Assembly (NCBI RefSeq): GCF_900167335.1
Contig: NZ_FUXI01000002.1
Location: 86,087 to 150,086 of the forward strand
Length of the DNA: 64,000 bases
Direction: 5' to 3'
Origin: Pilibacter termitis
Lineage (GTDB): Bacteria; Bacillota; Bacilli; Lactobacillales; Streptococcaceae
Part shown: one piece after another, positions 26,709 through 34,851 of the stretch
Position numbering within the stretch: position 1 is the stretch's first letter
How the letters are laid out: the number at the start of each line of letters is the position of its first letter
Position numbers and translations under genes: made by a program
Notes under the pieces: model-generated
The model's database searches: none
Seen by the model: only the letters and a program-made list of their open reading frames with translations
Told to the model about the DNA's origin: nothing

Positions 26709-27758
26709 TTAAGGCAAAACAGCATTCTTTTTCTTTTCAATTTGCCCATGATAAAAGCTAAGCCAAGTTTTTAGAAGTGCTTCTTCAGAGTATTCTTGAG
26801 AAATTTCTTTTGAGCGTTCCTTCCAAAAGCCGAGTTTTTCTGGATTATTTGCATAGATATTTAACTGACTTTGCATTTCCAAAATGTCTTGTGCGGGAAT
26901 GTATTTTCCCATTAAAATGTTGTGATATAGCTCTAAATCACGTAACATAATAGGTGCTCCGCACGAGGCAGCCTCTAAAATTGACATAGGAAACAATTCG
27001 TTGTAGCTAGGAAGTAGAAAAATATCACAAGCGTTGTAGTATTTCATCATTTCTTCACGAGTGATAATGCCTGTAAAAATAAGGTTTTCAGGCGGGTTGT
27101 CAAGCACTCGTTGATACTCTTCGTAGCCAGAAGTGATTTTCCCAAATGAAAATCCGCCAGCCCAGACAAATTGAATGTTTGGATTGTCCTTTGCTAACTG
27201 AATAAAGTCATCTAATCCTTTTCGTTTTTGAATTTGCCCAGCTCCCATTATGGTAAAACGATTTTCGGGCAGTGATTTTTCTTTGCGGAAATTGAGTTTT
27301 TCTTCACTAGAAAGCTCATACCACGTTTCTTTTGCTACAAAATTTGGGATATAGCTAATCTTTTCCCTAGGAATACCTAGTCTTACCAAACGGTCGATAA
27401 AATCAGGGTTAACCACGATAAGATGATTCATTCGTTTGTAAAAAGAAACCACGTATTTTTGAAAAATCCTTTGAAAAAGAATAGGCAATTCAATCGAACC
27501 GTCTAATGTATCTGGTATGAAATGCACATAGCCGATTTGTTTGCCTGTTAATTTCTTAAAAAAAGTTGATAAATAGTGAAGAAAATCAACCGTATGATAA
27601 TGCGTAATATCCGCTCTTGTTATTTTATTTGTTGTAATTTCTAGTTCATTACTAGCACCATTTGTCAATAAGCGTATCAACTCAAGATACGCAGAGCCAA
27701 CACCTTGCCCTGCAATTTTTTCAGCACTAGAAAGCATATTTATTTTAATCATTTGCAT
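26709..27758 (-). CDS. GT4 glycosyltransferase, probable second glycolipid synthase (BgsA/CpoA-type)
   Basis: A 349-residue retaining glycosyltransferase of the GT-B fold. It starts INMLSSAEKIAGQGVGSAYLEL, matching the lactobacillales enzymes that add the second sugar to monoglucosyl-diacylglycerol. The donor site is seen in GAGQIQKRKGLDDFI and PSYNELFPMSILEAASCG (the E-x7-E motif). The product, a diglycosyl-diacylglycerol, anchors lipoteichoic acid. It is divergent from the partner enzyme at 27900. The exact sugar is not determined. Confidence 0.75.
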   Translation of the reverse strand: MQMIKINMLSSAEKIAGQGVGSAYLELIRLLTNGASNELEITTNKITRADITHYHTVDFLHYLSTFFKKLTGKQIGYVHFIPDTLDGSIELPILFQRIFQKYVVSFYKRMNHLIVVNPDFIDRLVRLGIPREKISYIPNFVAKETWYELSSEEKLNFRKEKSLPENRFTIMGAGQIQKRKGLDDFIQLAKDNPNIQFVWAGGFSFGKITSGYEEYQRVLDNPPENLIFTGIITREEMMKYYNACDIFLLPSYNELFPMSILEAASCGAPIMLRDLELYHNILMGKYIPAQDILEMQSQLNIYANNPEKLGFWKERSKEISQEYSEEALLKTWLSFYHGQIEKKKNAVLP

Positions 27759-27899
27759 CCTCTTTGTTATACATTTTTGTTCTACTTATTATAGCACAGG
27801 TGAAATGTGTTGTGATAAGTGAAATGATTTCTTAACAATGATATAATTATTAGAGGTTCCCTTAGAGGTACACTTAATATTTTACGAGGAGGAGAGAAG

Positions 27900-28904
27900 A
27901 TGAAAGTTTTACTTTATTTTGAAGGAAGAAATTGGCTTACGAAATCGGGTTTGTCTCGAGCACACGATAATCAAAAACGTGCATTAGAGATGGCGAACAT
28001 TGAAGTGACAACGGATATTCGTCAGAAAGATTATGATATTTTACTGATTAATACTTATGGAACAGGAACGCAGAAGTTGATTACTCGTGCGAGAAAAGCG
28101 AACAAAAAAGTAGTAATTTTTGTTCATTCTACCGAGGAAGATTTTAGAGAAACTTTCACAGGTTCCAATTTGGCAGCACCTCTTTACAAAAAATATTTGA
28201 TAAAATTATATGCTCAAGCTGATTTGTTGATAGCTCCAACCCAGCACGCAAAGGAAATTTTGCATGGCTACGGATTGCGAGTGCCAATAACGATTCTTTC
28301 AAATGGTGTGAATTTACCACAGTATCAGCCAAATAGCTTGAAAGAAGAAGCTTTTCGTCAAATTTTTTCTATTAAACGGAATGAAAAAGTAATTATTTCA
28401 GTAGGTTTTTATTTTGATAGAAAAGGCGTACATGATTTCATTGAGATAGCCAAACAAATGCCACAGTATCGCTTTATTTGGATTGGAAAACAAGCGAATA
28501 TTTACACACCAAAACATATCAAAAAAATGGTCAAAAATTCTCCGAGTAATGTGGAATTTCCCGGTTATATTAAGGGGGATATTTTAGAAGGAGCATTTTC
28601 CGGTGCGGATTGTTTTTTCTTTCCTTCATACGAAGAAACCGAGGGAATCGTTGTTTTAGAGGCACTTGCGAGCAGGCAAAAAATTCTTGTGCGAGACATT
28701 CCAGCCTATCATAAATGGTTGACAGATGAAAAAAATTGCCTAAAAGGAAAAAATAACGCTGATTTTCAGAAAAAAATAGAGTATCTGGTCAATCATCCAT
28801 GCAAAGAAATGAAAGAAGCAGCTTATCAAGTAGCTAGAGAGAGAAGTATTCCAGCAATTTCAGAGAGTTTTGCAGCAGTTTTTAAGAATCTTTTGCGAGG
28901 ATAA
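27900..28904 (+). CDS. GT4 glycosyltransferase, probable diacylglycerol glucosyltransferase (BgsB-type)
   Basis: A 334-residue GT-B enzyme starting MKVLLYFEGRNWLTKSGLSRA, which resembles enterococcal and streptococcal enzymes that glucosylate diacylglycerol. The donor-binding E-x7-E motif is in PSYEETEGIVVLEALA. The start has GAGGAGGAG. Together with the divergent gene at 26709 it probably forms the two-step glycolipid pathway for membrane stability and lipoteichoic acid anchoring. Family-level call is firm; substrate is inferred. Confidence 0.75.
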   Translation: MKVLLYFEGRNWLTKSGLSRAHDNQKRALEMANIEVTTDIRQKDYDILLINTYGTGTQKLITRARKANKKVVIFVHSTEEDFRETFTGSNLAAPLYKKYLIKLYAQADLLIAPTQHAKEILHGYGLRVPITILSNGVNLPQYQPNSLKEEAFRQIFSIKRNEKVIISVGFYFDRKGVHDFIEIAKQMPQYRFIWIGKQANIYTPKHIKKMVKNSPSNVEFPGYIKGDILEGAFSGADCFFFPSYEETEGIVVLEALASRQKILVRDIPAYHKWLTDEKNCLKGKNNADFQKKIEYLVNHPCKEMKEAAYQVARERSIPAISESFAAVFKNLLRG

Positions 28905-28908
28905 GGAG

Positions 28909-28958
28909 TGTCCATTTTTGAAGTGAGCTTGCTTTAAAAATGGCACTTCTACTTTTTT
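28909..28958 (+). terminator. Terminator after the glycosyltransferase
   Basis: CCATTTTTGAAG pairs with CTTTAAAAATGG (one unpaired base), followed by TACTTTTTT. Confidence 0.75.
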
Positions 28959-28989
28959 AGATTTTTTTAGAAAAATTTCTTCAAGATAA

Positions 28990-29018
28990 TTGACAGTCAA
29001 AAAGAAATAGGCTATACT
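28990..29018 (+). promoter_or_regulatory. Promoter of the infC operon
   Basis: TTGACA at 28990 and TATACT at 29013 with a 17-bp spacer: a near-consensus sigma-A promoter, about 140 bp before infC. Confidence 0.85.
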
Positions 29019-29024
29019 AATAAA

Positions 29025-29158
29025 GTTGAGAAAAGCAGAAGTACCCACTTCTCGCCTAGGAGATAAGGTTTCCGGGCAGATAATTGTGTTTTTAAACAGA
29101 ATTTTTGTGGGCTTTTGTGTAAACAAAGGCTTTTTTCTATTAAAACGAAAAGGAGTGA
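29025..29158 (+). promoter_or_regulatory. infC-rpmI-rplT leader with attenuator
   Basis: The untranslated leader has a hairpin AGAAGT-accc-ACTTCT followed by CGCCTAGGAGATAAGG, and then a terminator-like hairpin GCTTTTGTGTAAACAAAGGC plus T6 (29111-29136) before the ribosome binding site. Leaders of this operon in Firmicutes are controlled by L20 binding or by attenuation; which applies here was not determined. Confidence 0.65.
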
Positions 29159-29683
29159 ATGACCATAGCAAAAGATTTGATGGTAAATGACGGAATTCGT
29201 GCACGTGAGCTTCGTGTAATCACTGATGCAGGCGAACAATTAGGAATTATTAGTCGCCAAGACGCTTTGCGTAAAGCAGAAGAATTAAACCTTGATTTGG
29301 TTCTAGTTTCACCGCAAGCAAAACCACCTGTTGCAAAAATAATGGATTATGGAAAATTCAAATTTGAACAACAGAAAAAACTACGCGAACAGCGTAAAAA
29401 TCAAAAAATTATTAGTGTCAAAGAAGTTCGCTTGAGCCCTTCAATTGACGACAACGACTTCAATACGAAACTGCGTAATGCACGAAAGTTCTTGGAAAAA
29501 GGAAACAAGGTGAAAGCCTCTATCCGTTTCAAAGGACGCGCTATTACCCACAAAGAAGTTGGTCAGAGAGTGCTCGATCGCTTAGCTGAAGAAACAGCAG
29601 ATATTGCTGTTGTTGAGCAAAAAGCGAAAATGGACGGACGTAGTATGTTCTTGCAATTAGCACCAAAGGCTGACAAGAAATAG
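29159..29683 (+). CDS. infC: Translation initiation factor IF-3
   Basis: A 174-residue factor that keeps ribosomal subunits apart and checks the start codon. Landmarks are [14 protein letters not shown] in the N domain, the lysine-rich linker and [14 protein letters not shown] in the C domain. The ATG at 29159 lies only 3 nt after AGGAG, whereas the AUA codon two codons later is 9 nt away; infC often starts at non-AUG codons, so AUA is a real alternative. First gene of infC-rpmI-rplT. Confidence 0.95.
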   Translation: MTIAKDLMVNDGIRARELRVITDAGEQLGIISRQDALRKAEELNLDLVLVSPQAKPPVAKIMDYGKFKFEQQKKLREQRKNQKIISVKEVRLSPSIDDNDFNTKLRNARKFLEKGNKVKASIRFKGRAITHKEVGQRVLDRLAEETADIAVVEQKAKMDGRSMFLQLAPKADKK

Positions 29684-29723
29684 TCCGTAACGAACGTGAA
29701 TTTATACAGGAGGAAAATTAATC

Positions 29724-29924
29724 ATGCCAAAACAAAAAACACATCGCGCAAGTGCGAAACGCTTTAAACGTACAGGTAAAGGTGGATTGAAACGTTTTCG
29801 TGCGTTTACTTCTCACCGTTTCCACGGAAAAACTGTGAAACAACGTCGTCAACTGCGTAAAGCACGCATGGTACACAGCGGAGATTTCAAACGTATCCGT
29901 CAAATGTTAAGCCAAATGCGTTAA
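29724..29924 (+). CDS. rpmI: 50S ribosomal protein L35
   Basis: A 66-residue, strongly basic protein starting [20 protein letters not shown], characteristic of L35. It sits between infC and rplT with an AGGAGG ribosome binding site. Confidence 0.97.
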   Translation: MPKQKTHRASAKRFKRTGKGGLKRFRAFTSHRFHGKTVKQRRQLRKARMVHSGDFKRIRQMLSQMR

Positions 29925-30002
29925 GCGTTTGTTCAACAGAAAAATTAACTTTAAGAGAATATCACAGCATAATTAAAGAAAGTATATAAGGAGGCATTTA
30001 AC

Positions 30003-30362
30003 ATGGCACGTGTTAAAGGTGGAGTCGTTTCACGCAAACGTCGTAAACGTATTTTAAAATTAGCAAAAGGCTACTATGGTAGCAAACATACATTATTCAA
30101 AACAGCGAAGGAACAGGTATATAACGCATATAACTATGCTTACCGTGACCGTCGTCAGAAAAAACGTGATTTCCGCAAATTGTGGATTGCACGTATCAAC
30201 GCAGCAGCACGCATGAACGGACTTTCTTACTCAAAATTGATGCACGGTTTGAAACTTGCAGAAATCGAAGTAAACCGCAAAATGTTGGCTGATCTTGCAG
30301 TAAATGACATGGACGCATTTACTTCACTTGCAGAATCAGCGAAAAAAGCATTGAGTAAATAA
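30003..30362 (+). CDS. rplT: 50S ribosomal protein L20
   Basis: A 119-residue protein starting [20 protein letters not shown] with [10 protein letters not shown], the L20 pattern. It helps assemble the large subunit and in many bacteria represses its own operon by binding the leader. AAGGAGG precedes the ATG. Confidence 0.97.
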   Translation: MARVKGGVVSRKRRKRILKLAKGYYGSKHTLFKTAKEQVYNAYNYAYRDRRQKKRDFRKLWIARINAAARMNGLSYSKLMHGLKLAEIEVNRKMLADLAVNDMDAFTSLAESAKKALSK

Positions 30363-30371
30363 TTGAAGTTT

Positions 30372-30405
30372 AAACTCTCGGTCTTTGGATTGGGGGTTTT
30401 TTGGT
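30372..30405 (+). terminator. Terminator after rplT
   Basis: AACTCTC can pair with GGGGGTT (with G-T pairs), followed by TTTTTT. A second hairpin (GGGGTTTT / AAAATCCCC) follows at about 30405-30438. Confidence 0.6.
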
Positions 30406-30547
30406 GGGGTTTTATTTAAAATGCTACAAAATCCCCCCTTTCTCATCTTTCCAATTATATTTTATAAAAAATATTTATTTTTTTCCCCTTTTTCTCTTTC
30501 CCTTTTTTTGTAATTAGTTTATAATTAAATTTGTAGTATTTATAAAA

Positions 30548-30735
30548 AGAAAAGTGAAGTAATGCGGTTTGAATTTTGTCGCTGGGAGCAATAGCGTTTA
30601 CTTGTTTTTACACTTTGTTTCGTGTATGGTATTTATAATAATCGAGTGTTTATTATATGTTGACAATGAAACTTCTGTTTTAAGTGTTCTTGCGAATAGC
30701 GAATAAAATTCAGTATTACGGAGCTAGACAAAGGA
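30548..30735 (+). repeat. Divergent FR1 repeat upstream of a lipoprotein gene
   Basis: GTAATGCGGTTTGAATTTTG and TAAAATTCAGTATTAC pair as outer arms, and the element ends GGAGCTAGACAAAGGAG, which gives the ribosome binding site of the next gene. The interior is AT-rich and unlike other copies. Together with the terminators this explains most of the 385-bp gene-free stretch 30363-30747. Confidence 0.65.
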
Positions 30736-30747
30736 GAATTACCCAAC

Positions 30748-31371
30748 ATGAAAAAAGCAAAATTTGCAACATTGGCAGCTACTTTATTGGTAGCAGGAGG
30801 TATTTTAACTGCTTGTGGAAGTGACAAGAAAGAAACAGAGTCATCATCTTCTGAGGCGAGTTCATCAAAAACAGAGGAAAGTTCAAAATCTGATGCCTTT
30901 ACAGGTGCCACAAAAGGAACAGATGATTTTGCAACTTTACAAAAAGGATTTGCAGCAAATGGAGCATGGCTAAACGCTATTTCTAAAGATATTGATGCAA
31001 GTGGTGAAACGTTGACGATTGACGGTGAATTTGAAGGTGACGGGAAAGTTGCTCGTGAGCTTGCAATGTACGAAAGCGACCCTAAAACTCATTTACCAGT
31101 TAAAACATTCACATTAACGGTTGCCAAAGTAGAAGTAAATTCTCCAAACTTCAGTCTTGCACAAGGAACAGTTAAAGGTGATGTTTATGTAAATGCTGAA
31201 GGATTCCACTTTGAAGGTGCAGCAAAATTAGAAGGAAACTTGATTTTCAAGACAGCTGATTTGAAAACTGCGTTTGAAAAACTTGCAAAACAACCTACTG
31301 ACGAAGCAGCAGCACAAAAAGAACAAGAAAACCAAGGAATTGTTTCAGGTGAAATTAAAGTAGCGGAATAA
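30748..31371 (+). CDS. Lipoprotein of unknown function
   Basis: A 207-residue lipoprotein: signal peptide with lipobox LTAC (Cys at about residue 23), then a Ser/Glu-rich linker (about 30-50). The ~155-residue domain holds alternating strands such as TVKGDVYVNAEGFHFEGAAK, which suggests a beta-helical or beta-sandwich fold. It is expected on the outer face of the membrane. I do not recognise a family. It is monocistronic with its own terminator. Confidence 0.8.
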   Translation: MKKAKFATLAATLLVAGGILTACGSDKKETESSSSEASSSKTEESSKSDAFTGATKGTDDFATLQKGFAANGAWLNAISKDIDASGETLTIDGEFEGDGKVARELAMYESDPKTHLPVKTFTLTVAKVEVNSPNFSLAQGTVKGDVYVNAEGFHFEGAAKLEGNLIFKTADLKTAFEKLAKQPTDEAAAQKEQENQGIVSGEIKVAE

Positions 31372-31391
31372 TTTGTTACAAATATGATAAA

Positions 31392-31422
31392 AAGTCCAAC
31401 TTTTTTTGAGTTGGATTTTTTT
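31392..31422 (+). terminator. Terminator after the lipoprotein gene
   Basis: GTCCAAC and GTTGGAT form the core of the stem and a T7 run follows. Confidence 0.8.
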
Positions 31423-31523
31423 GATAAACATGAGACTTACGAGGTAGCCATATCCTTTTCATAGACGAAAAAACAAAATCAAGTTAAAATAGAATGGAAA
31501 CAATAATAGAATTGGAGAATATT

Positions 31524-32612
31524 ATGTTAGAAAAAAAAGAAGAACAATTATTAATTGATTTGACAAGTGCTAGAGCCGTACCGGGAAATGAGGAAGAAGT
31601 TCGTGAAATTTTTAAAGAAGTTGCCTCGCCTTTGGCTGATGAGATTCTTTTTGACGGACTTGGTTCTGTTGTAGCAAAACGTAAAGGGAGTGGTGAAGAC
31701 GCTCCAAGTATTTATTTTGCTAGTCATATGGACGAAGTAGGTTTTATGGTAACCAATATTACTGAAAAAGGGTTTATTAAATTTCAAACGCTTGGCGGTT
31801 GGTGGGGACAAGTAATGCTTGCTCAACAAGTGAGCATTAAAACACGTGAGGGGAAGATTATTCATGGTGTTACAGGGTGTAAACCTCCTCATGTCTTGAC
31901 AGCTGAAGCACGTAAAAAGCCTTACGAAATCAGTGATATGTTTATTGATATTGGAGCGACAAGTAAGGAAGAAGTGGAAAGTTGGGGCATTGCATTAGGT
32001 GATATGATTACGCCTTACATTGAGTACAAACGCATGAACGGCTCTAAATATTTGCTTGCCAAAGCATGGGATAATCGTATTGGTACGGCAGTTACGCTAA
32101 AAGTTTTGGAGAATTTGGCGAAAGAAGGACATCCGAATACGATTTTTGCAGGGGCAAATGTGCAAGAAGAAGTAGGACTTCGTGGTGCACAGACTTCTTC
32201 TCATCTGGTACAACCAGATATTGCCTTTGCACTTGACACAGGTACAGCTGGAGACACTCCGGGGATGACGGAAAAAGAGTCTACTTCTGTACTTGGAAAT
32301 GGACCGCAAATTTTAATTTTTGATGCAAGTATGATTCCGCACAAAGCGTTGCGTGATTTTGTGATTGATGTTGCTAACGAGCAAGAAATTCCTTATCAGC
32401 TTGAGGTGATTGCAGGTGGAGGAACAGATGCAGGACGTATGCACCTTTCAGGAAATGGTGTTCCGTCTCTTGCGATTACAGTACCTGTTCGTTACTTACA
32501 CAGTCACACATCTGTTATTCACGAAGATGACTACTTGAACATGGTCAAACTTGTAACAGAAGTTGTGAAACGTTTAGACAAGGAAAAAGTGGCTGAACTA
32601 CGAGGGTATTAA
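31524..32612 (+). CDS. pepA: Glutamyl aminopeptidase, M42 family
   Basis: A 362-residue di-metal aminopeptidase that removes N-terminal Glu/Asp from peptides. Metal ligands and catalytic residues are seen in SHMDEVGFMVT, KAWDNRIGTA, VQEEVGLRGA, ALDTGTAGDTPG and VRYLHSHTSVI. The ATG at 31524 has TTGGAG upstream; the earlier ATG at 31494 has none. The product probably assembles into a dodecamer like other M42 enzymes. Confidence 0.92.
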   Translation: MLEKKEEQLLIDLTSARAVPGNEEEVREIFKEVASPLADEILFDGLGSVVAKRKGSGEDAPSIYFASHMDEVGFMVTNITEKGFIKFQTLGGWWGQVMLAQQVSIKTREGKIIHGVTGCKPPHVLTAEARKKPYEISDMFIDIGATSKEEVESWGIALGDMITPYIEYKRMNGSKYLLAKAWDNRIGTAVTLKVLENLAKEGHPNTIFAGANVQEEVGLRGAQTSSHLVQPDIAFALDTGTAGDTPGMTEKESTSVLGNGPQILIFDASMIPHKALRDFVIDVANEQEIPYQLEVIAGGGTDAGRMHLSGNGVPSLAITVPVRYLHSHTSVIHEDDYLNMVKLVTEVVKRLDKEKVAELRGY

Positions 32613-32620
32613 GTTCCACT

Positions 32621-32654
32621 TAACAAGGTTGGCTTAGTGGTCAACCTTGTTTTG
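32621..32654 (+). terminator. Terminator after pepA
   Basis: AACAAGGTTG pairs with CAACCTTGTT, followed by TTG and a weak T tract. Confidence 0.7.
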
Positions 32655-32697
32655 ATAAAGAGAACTTAAAAATTTAATGTATAACGAGGAAAGAACA

Positions 32698-34776
32698 TTG
32701 ACCAAAAAATTAATTATTGCAGAAAAACCAAGCGTGGCAAGAGATTTAGCACGTATTTTAAATGCAAAGACGAAAACGAAAAATTATTTTGAAGGCGAAA
32801 AATATATTGTTACATGGGCTTTAGGGCATTTGTTGACGTTGAAAATGCCAGAGGATATAGAAAAATCTTGGGCAGAATGGAATATGAATCAATTGCCTAT
32901 GTTGCCCAAAAAATTAGGGATAAAACCACTTCCTAAAACGACAGCACAGCTCAAGGCGATTGGCAATTTAGCGAAAAGAAAAGATGTAACAGGTGCCGTT
33001 ATTGCCACAGATGCAGGACGTGAGGGGGAACTTGTGGCTCGTTGGATACTTGAGTGGGTTCGTTTCAACAAGCCAGTAGAAAGATTGTGGATTTCTTCCC
33101 AAACGGACAAAGCAGTGAAAGAAGGCTTTCGCACGCTCAAACCAAGTAAACAATACGATAGTCTTTATCATTCGGCACTTTCAAGAAGTAAAGCAGATTG
33201 GCTTGTAGGTTTAAACGTGACACGAGCGTTGACGGTGAAATATAGCGACAATTTATCTGCTGGACGAGTGCAAACTCCAACGCTTGCTTTTGTTCGCAAT
33301 CAAGAGGAAAAAATTGAGAAATTTATGCCAACCACATTTTTCACAATTGAACTTTTGGCTTTTGGACAAAAAGGAAAATTGGAAACGAAAAATCCTCATC
33401 AATTCAAAGAACGCAAGAATGCAGAGGAATTTGTTGGACGTTTGAATGGGAAAATCGGACATGTTGCAAACGTGGAAAAGAAAGAAAAATCACAATCCGC
33501 ACCATTGCCGTATGATTTGACCGAATTACAACGAGTGGCGAACAATCATTATGGATTTTCTGCAAAACGTACACTTTCTTTAGTTCAAAGTTTGTATGAA
33601 ACGCATAAAATCGTGAGTTATCCGAGGACAGATTCTAAATATTTGCCACGTGATATAGCTTCCTCTATGAAAGAGCGACTTGAGGCGATTGCAGGAAGTT
33701 TTGATGTGGCAAAACGCTACATTAAAGCTGGAAGTGTGGTAAAGCAAACGGCAGTGTTCAATGATAACAAAGTGAGCGACCACTATGCTTTGATTCCAAC
33801 CGAAGAACGTGTGAGAGCGGAAAAACTCTCAAGTGATGAATGGAAAATTTATAAGCTCATTGTCGAGCGATTTTTGGGGCTTTTTGCGGAAAAGCATATT
33901 ACTGAGACTATGCGAGCGAAAGTTGAATTTGACGGTGCGACATTTGTTTTTACTAGTAATCTCGTGAAACAAGCTGGTTGGCGAGGAAATGATGAAGTTT
34001 CTGATAAACAACTAGATTGGAGCAAAATTGAGAGTGTTAAGGGGGAATTTTCTATTGAGAAAAATTTAACAAGTCCACCTAAGGCATTGACCGAGGGAAC
34101 GCTTTTGGAAAAAATGGAAAAATCAGGTCTTGGTACTCCTGCTACGCGTGCGGAAATCATTGAAAAATTGATTTCCAGTGAACTAATGGAACGTGGAAAT
34201 GGAACGTCGATTTTGAAAACAACACCAAAAGGCAAGCAATTGTTAACATTGGTCAATCCGTCTTTAGTAACACCAGAATTGACGGCGAAATGGGAGAAAG
34301 AGCTAGAGTTAATTGCTAAAGGAAAAATGAAGTCGGCTGAATTTCTCAATGAAATAGAAGAAGTGACCACTAAACTTGTGCGAGAAATTAAGCAATCGGA
34401 GAAGAGTTACAAAGATTTTGCGATAACCAATAAAAAATGTCCAGATTGCTCTTCACCTTTGCGTGAGCGAAATACACGTGACGGGAAATTTTATGTTTGC
34501 ACGAGTTGCTCGTATAGACGAAGAAAAGATGCAAAAATTTCTAATCACCGTTGCCCAACTTGTCACAAGAAAATGGAAATTATCGAAGGAAGTAATGGAG
34601 CGTATTTCCGCTGTAAATACGACGGCACAACAGAAAAAATGTTAGATAAGAGCGAGCGTAAAAAGAAAATGAGCAAGCACGAAGAACGCAAGCTCCTCAA
34701 GAAAATCAATCAAGAAAGCGAACCTGAAGAAAGTCCACTAGCTTTGGCTTTGAAAAAAGCGATGGCAGGGGAGTGA
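32698..34776 (+). CDS. topB: DNA topoisomerase III
   Basis: A 692-residue type IA topoisomerase that passes single strands and can decatenate DNA. The Toprim domain begins KKLIIAEKPSVARDLARIL. The catalytic Tyr lies in HKIVSYPRTDSKYLP, and GLGTPATRAEIIEKL is also typical. The C-terminus carries two Cys clusters (KCPDCSSPL...CTSCSY and RCPTCHKKM) as zinc ribbons. The start is a TTG at 32698 behind GAGGAAAG; the ATG at 32677 has no site. The genomic neighbourhood is housekeeping, so it is likely the chromosomal rather than a plasmid copy. Confidence 0.92.
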   Translation: MTKKLIIAEKPSVARDLARILNAKTKTKNYFEGEKYIVTWALGHLLTLKMPEDIEKSWAEWNMNQLPMLPKKLGIKPLPKTTAQLKAIGNLAKRKDVTGAVIATDAGREGELVARWILEWVRFNKPVERLWISSQTDKAVKEGFRTLKPSKQYDSLYHSALSRSKADWLVGLNVTRALTVKYSDNLSAGRVQTPTLAFVRNQEEKIEKFMPTTFFTIELLAFGQKGKLETKNPHQFKERKNAEEFVGRLNGKIGHVANVEKKEKSQSAPLPYDLTELQRVANNHYGFSAKRTLSLVQSLYETHKIVSYPRTDSKYLPRDIASSMKERLEAIAGSFDVAKRYIKAGSVVKQTAVFNDNKVSDHYALIPTEERVRAEKLSSDEWKIYKLIVERFLGLFAEKHITETMRAKVEFDGATFVFTSNLVKQAGWRGNDEVSDKQLDWSKIESVKGEFSIEKNLTSPPKALTEGTLLEKMEKSGLGTPATRAEIIEKLISSELMERGNGTSILKTTPKGKQLLTLVNPSLVTPELTAKWEKELELIAKGKMKSAEFLNEIEEVTTKLVREIKQSEKSYKDFAITNKKCPDCSSPLRERNTRDGKFYVCTSCSYRRRKDAKISNHRCPTCHKKMEIIEGSNGAYFRCKYDGTTEKMLDKSERKKKMSKHEERKLLKKINQESEPEESPLALALKKAMAGE

Positions 34777-34851
34777 TAACGAAAAAACACAATCCCCAAG
34801 CATTTCTATGCTATAATATATGCGATATACACTAGGAAGTAGGTGCAAATT

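Noticed and set aside
26709..28904. Capsule or exopolysaccharide locus
   Set aside because: Only two glycosyltransferases are present and both resemble glycolipid synthases; no polymerase, flippase or priming enzyme is adjacent.
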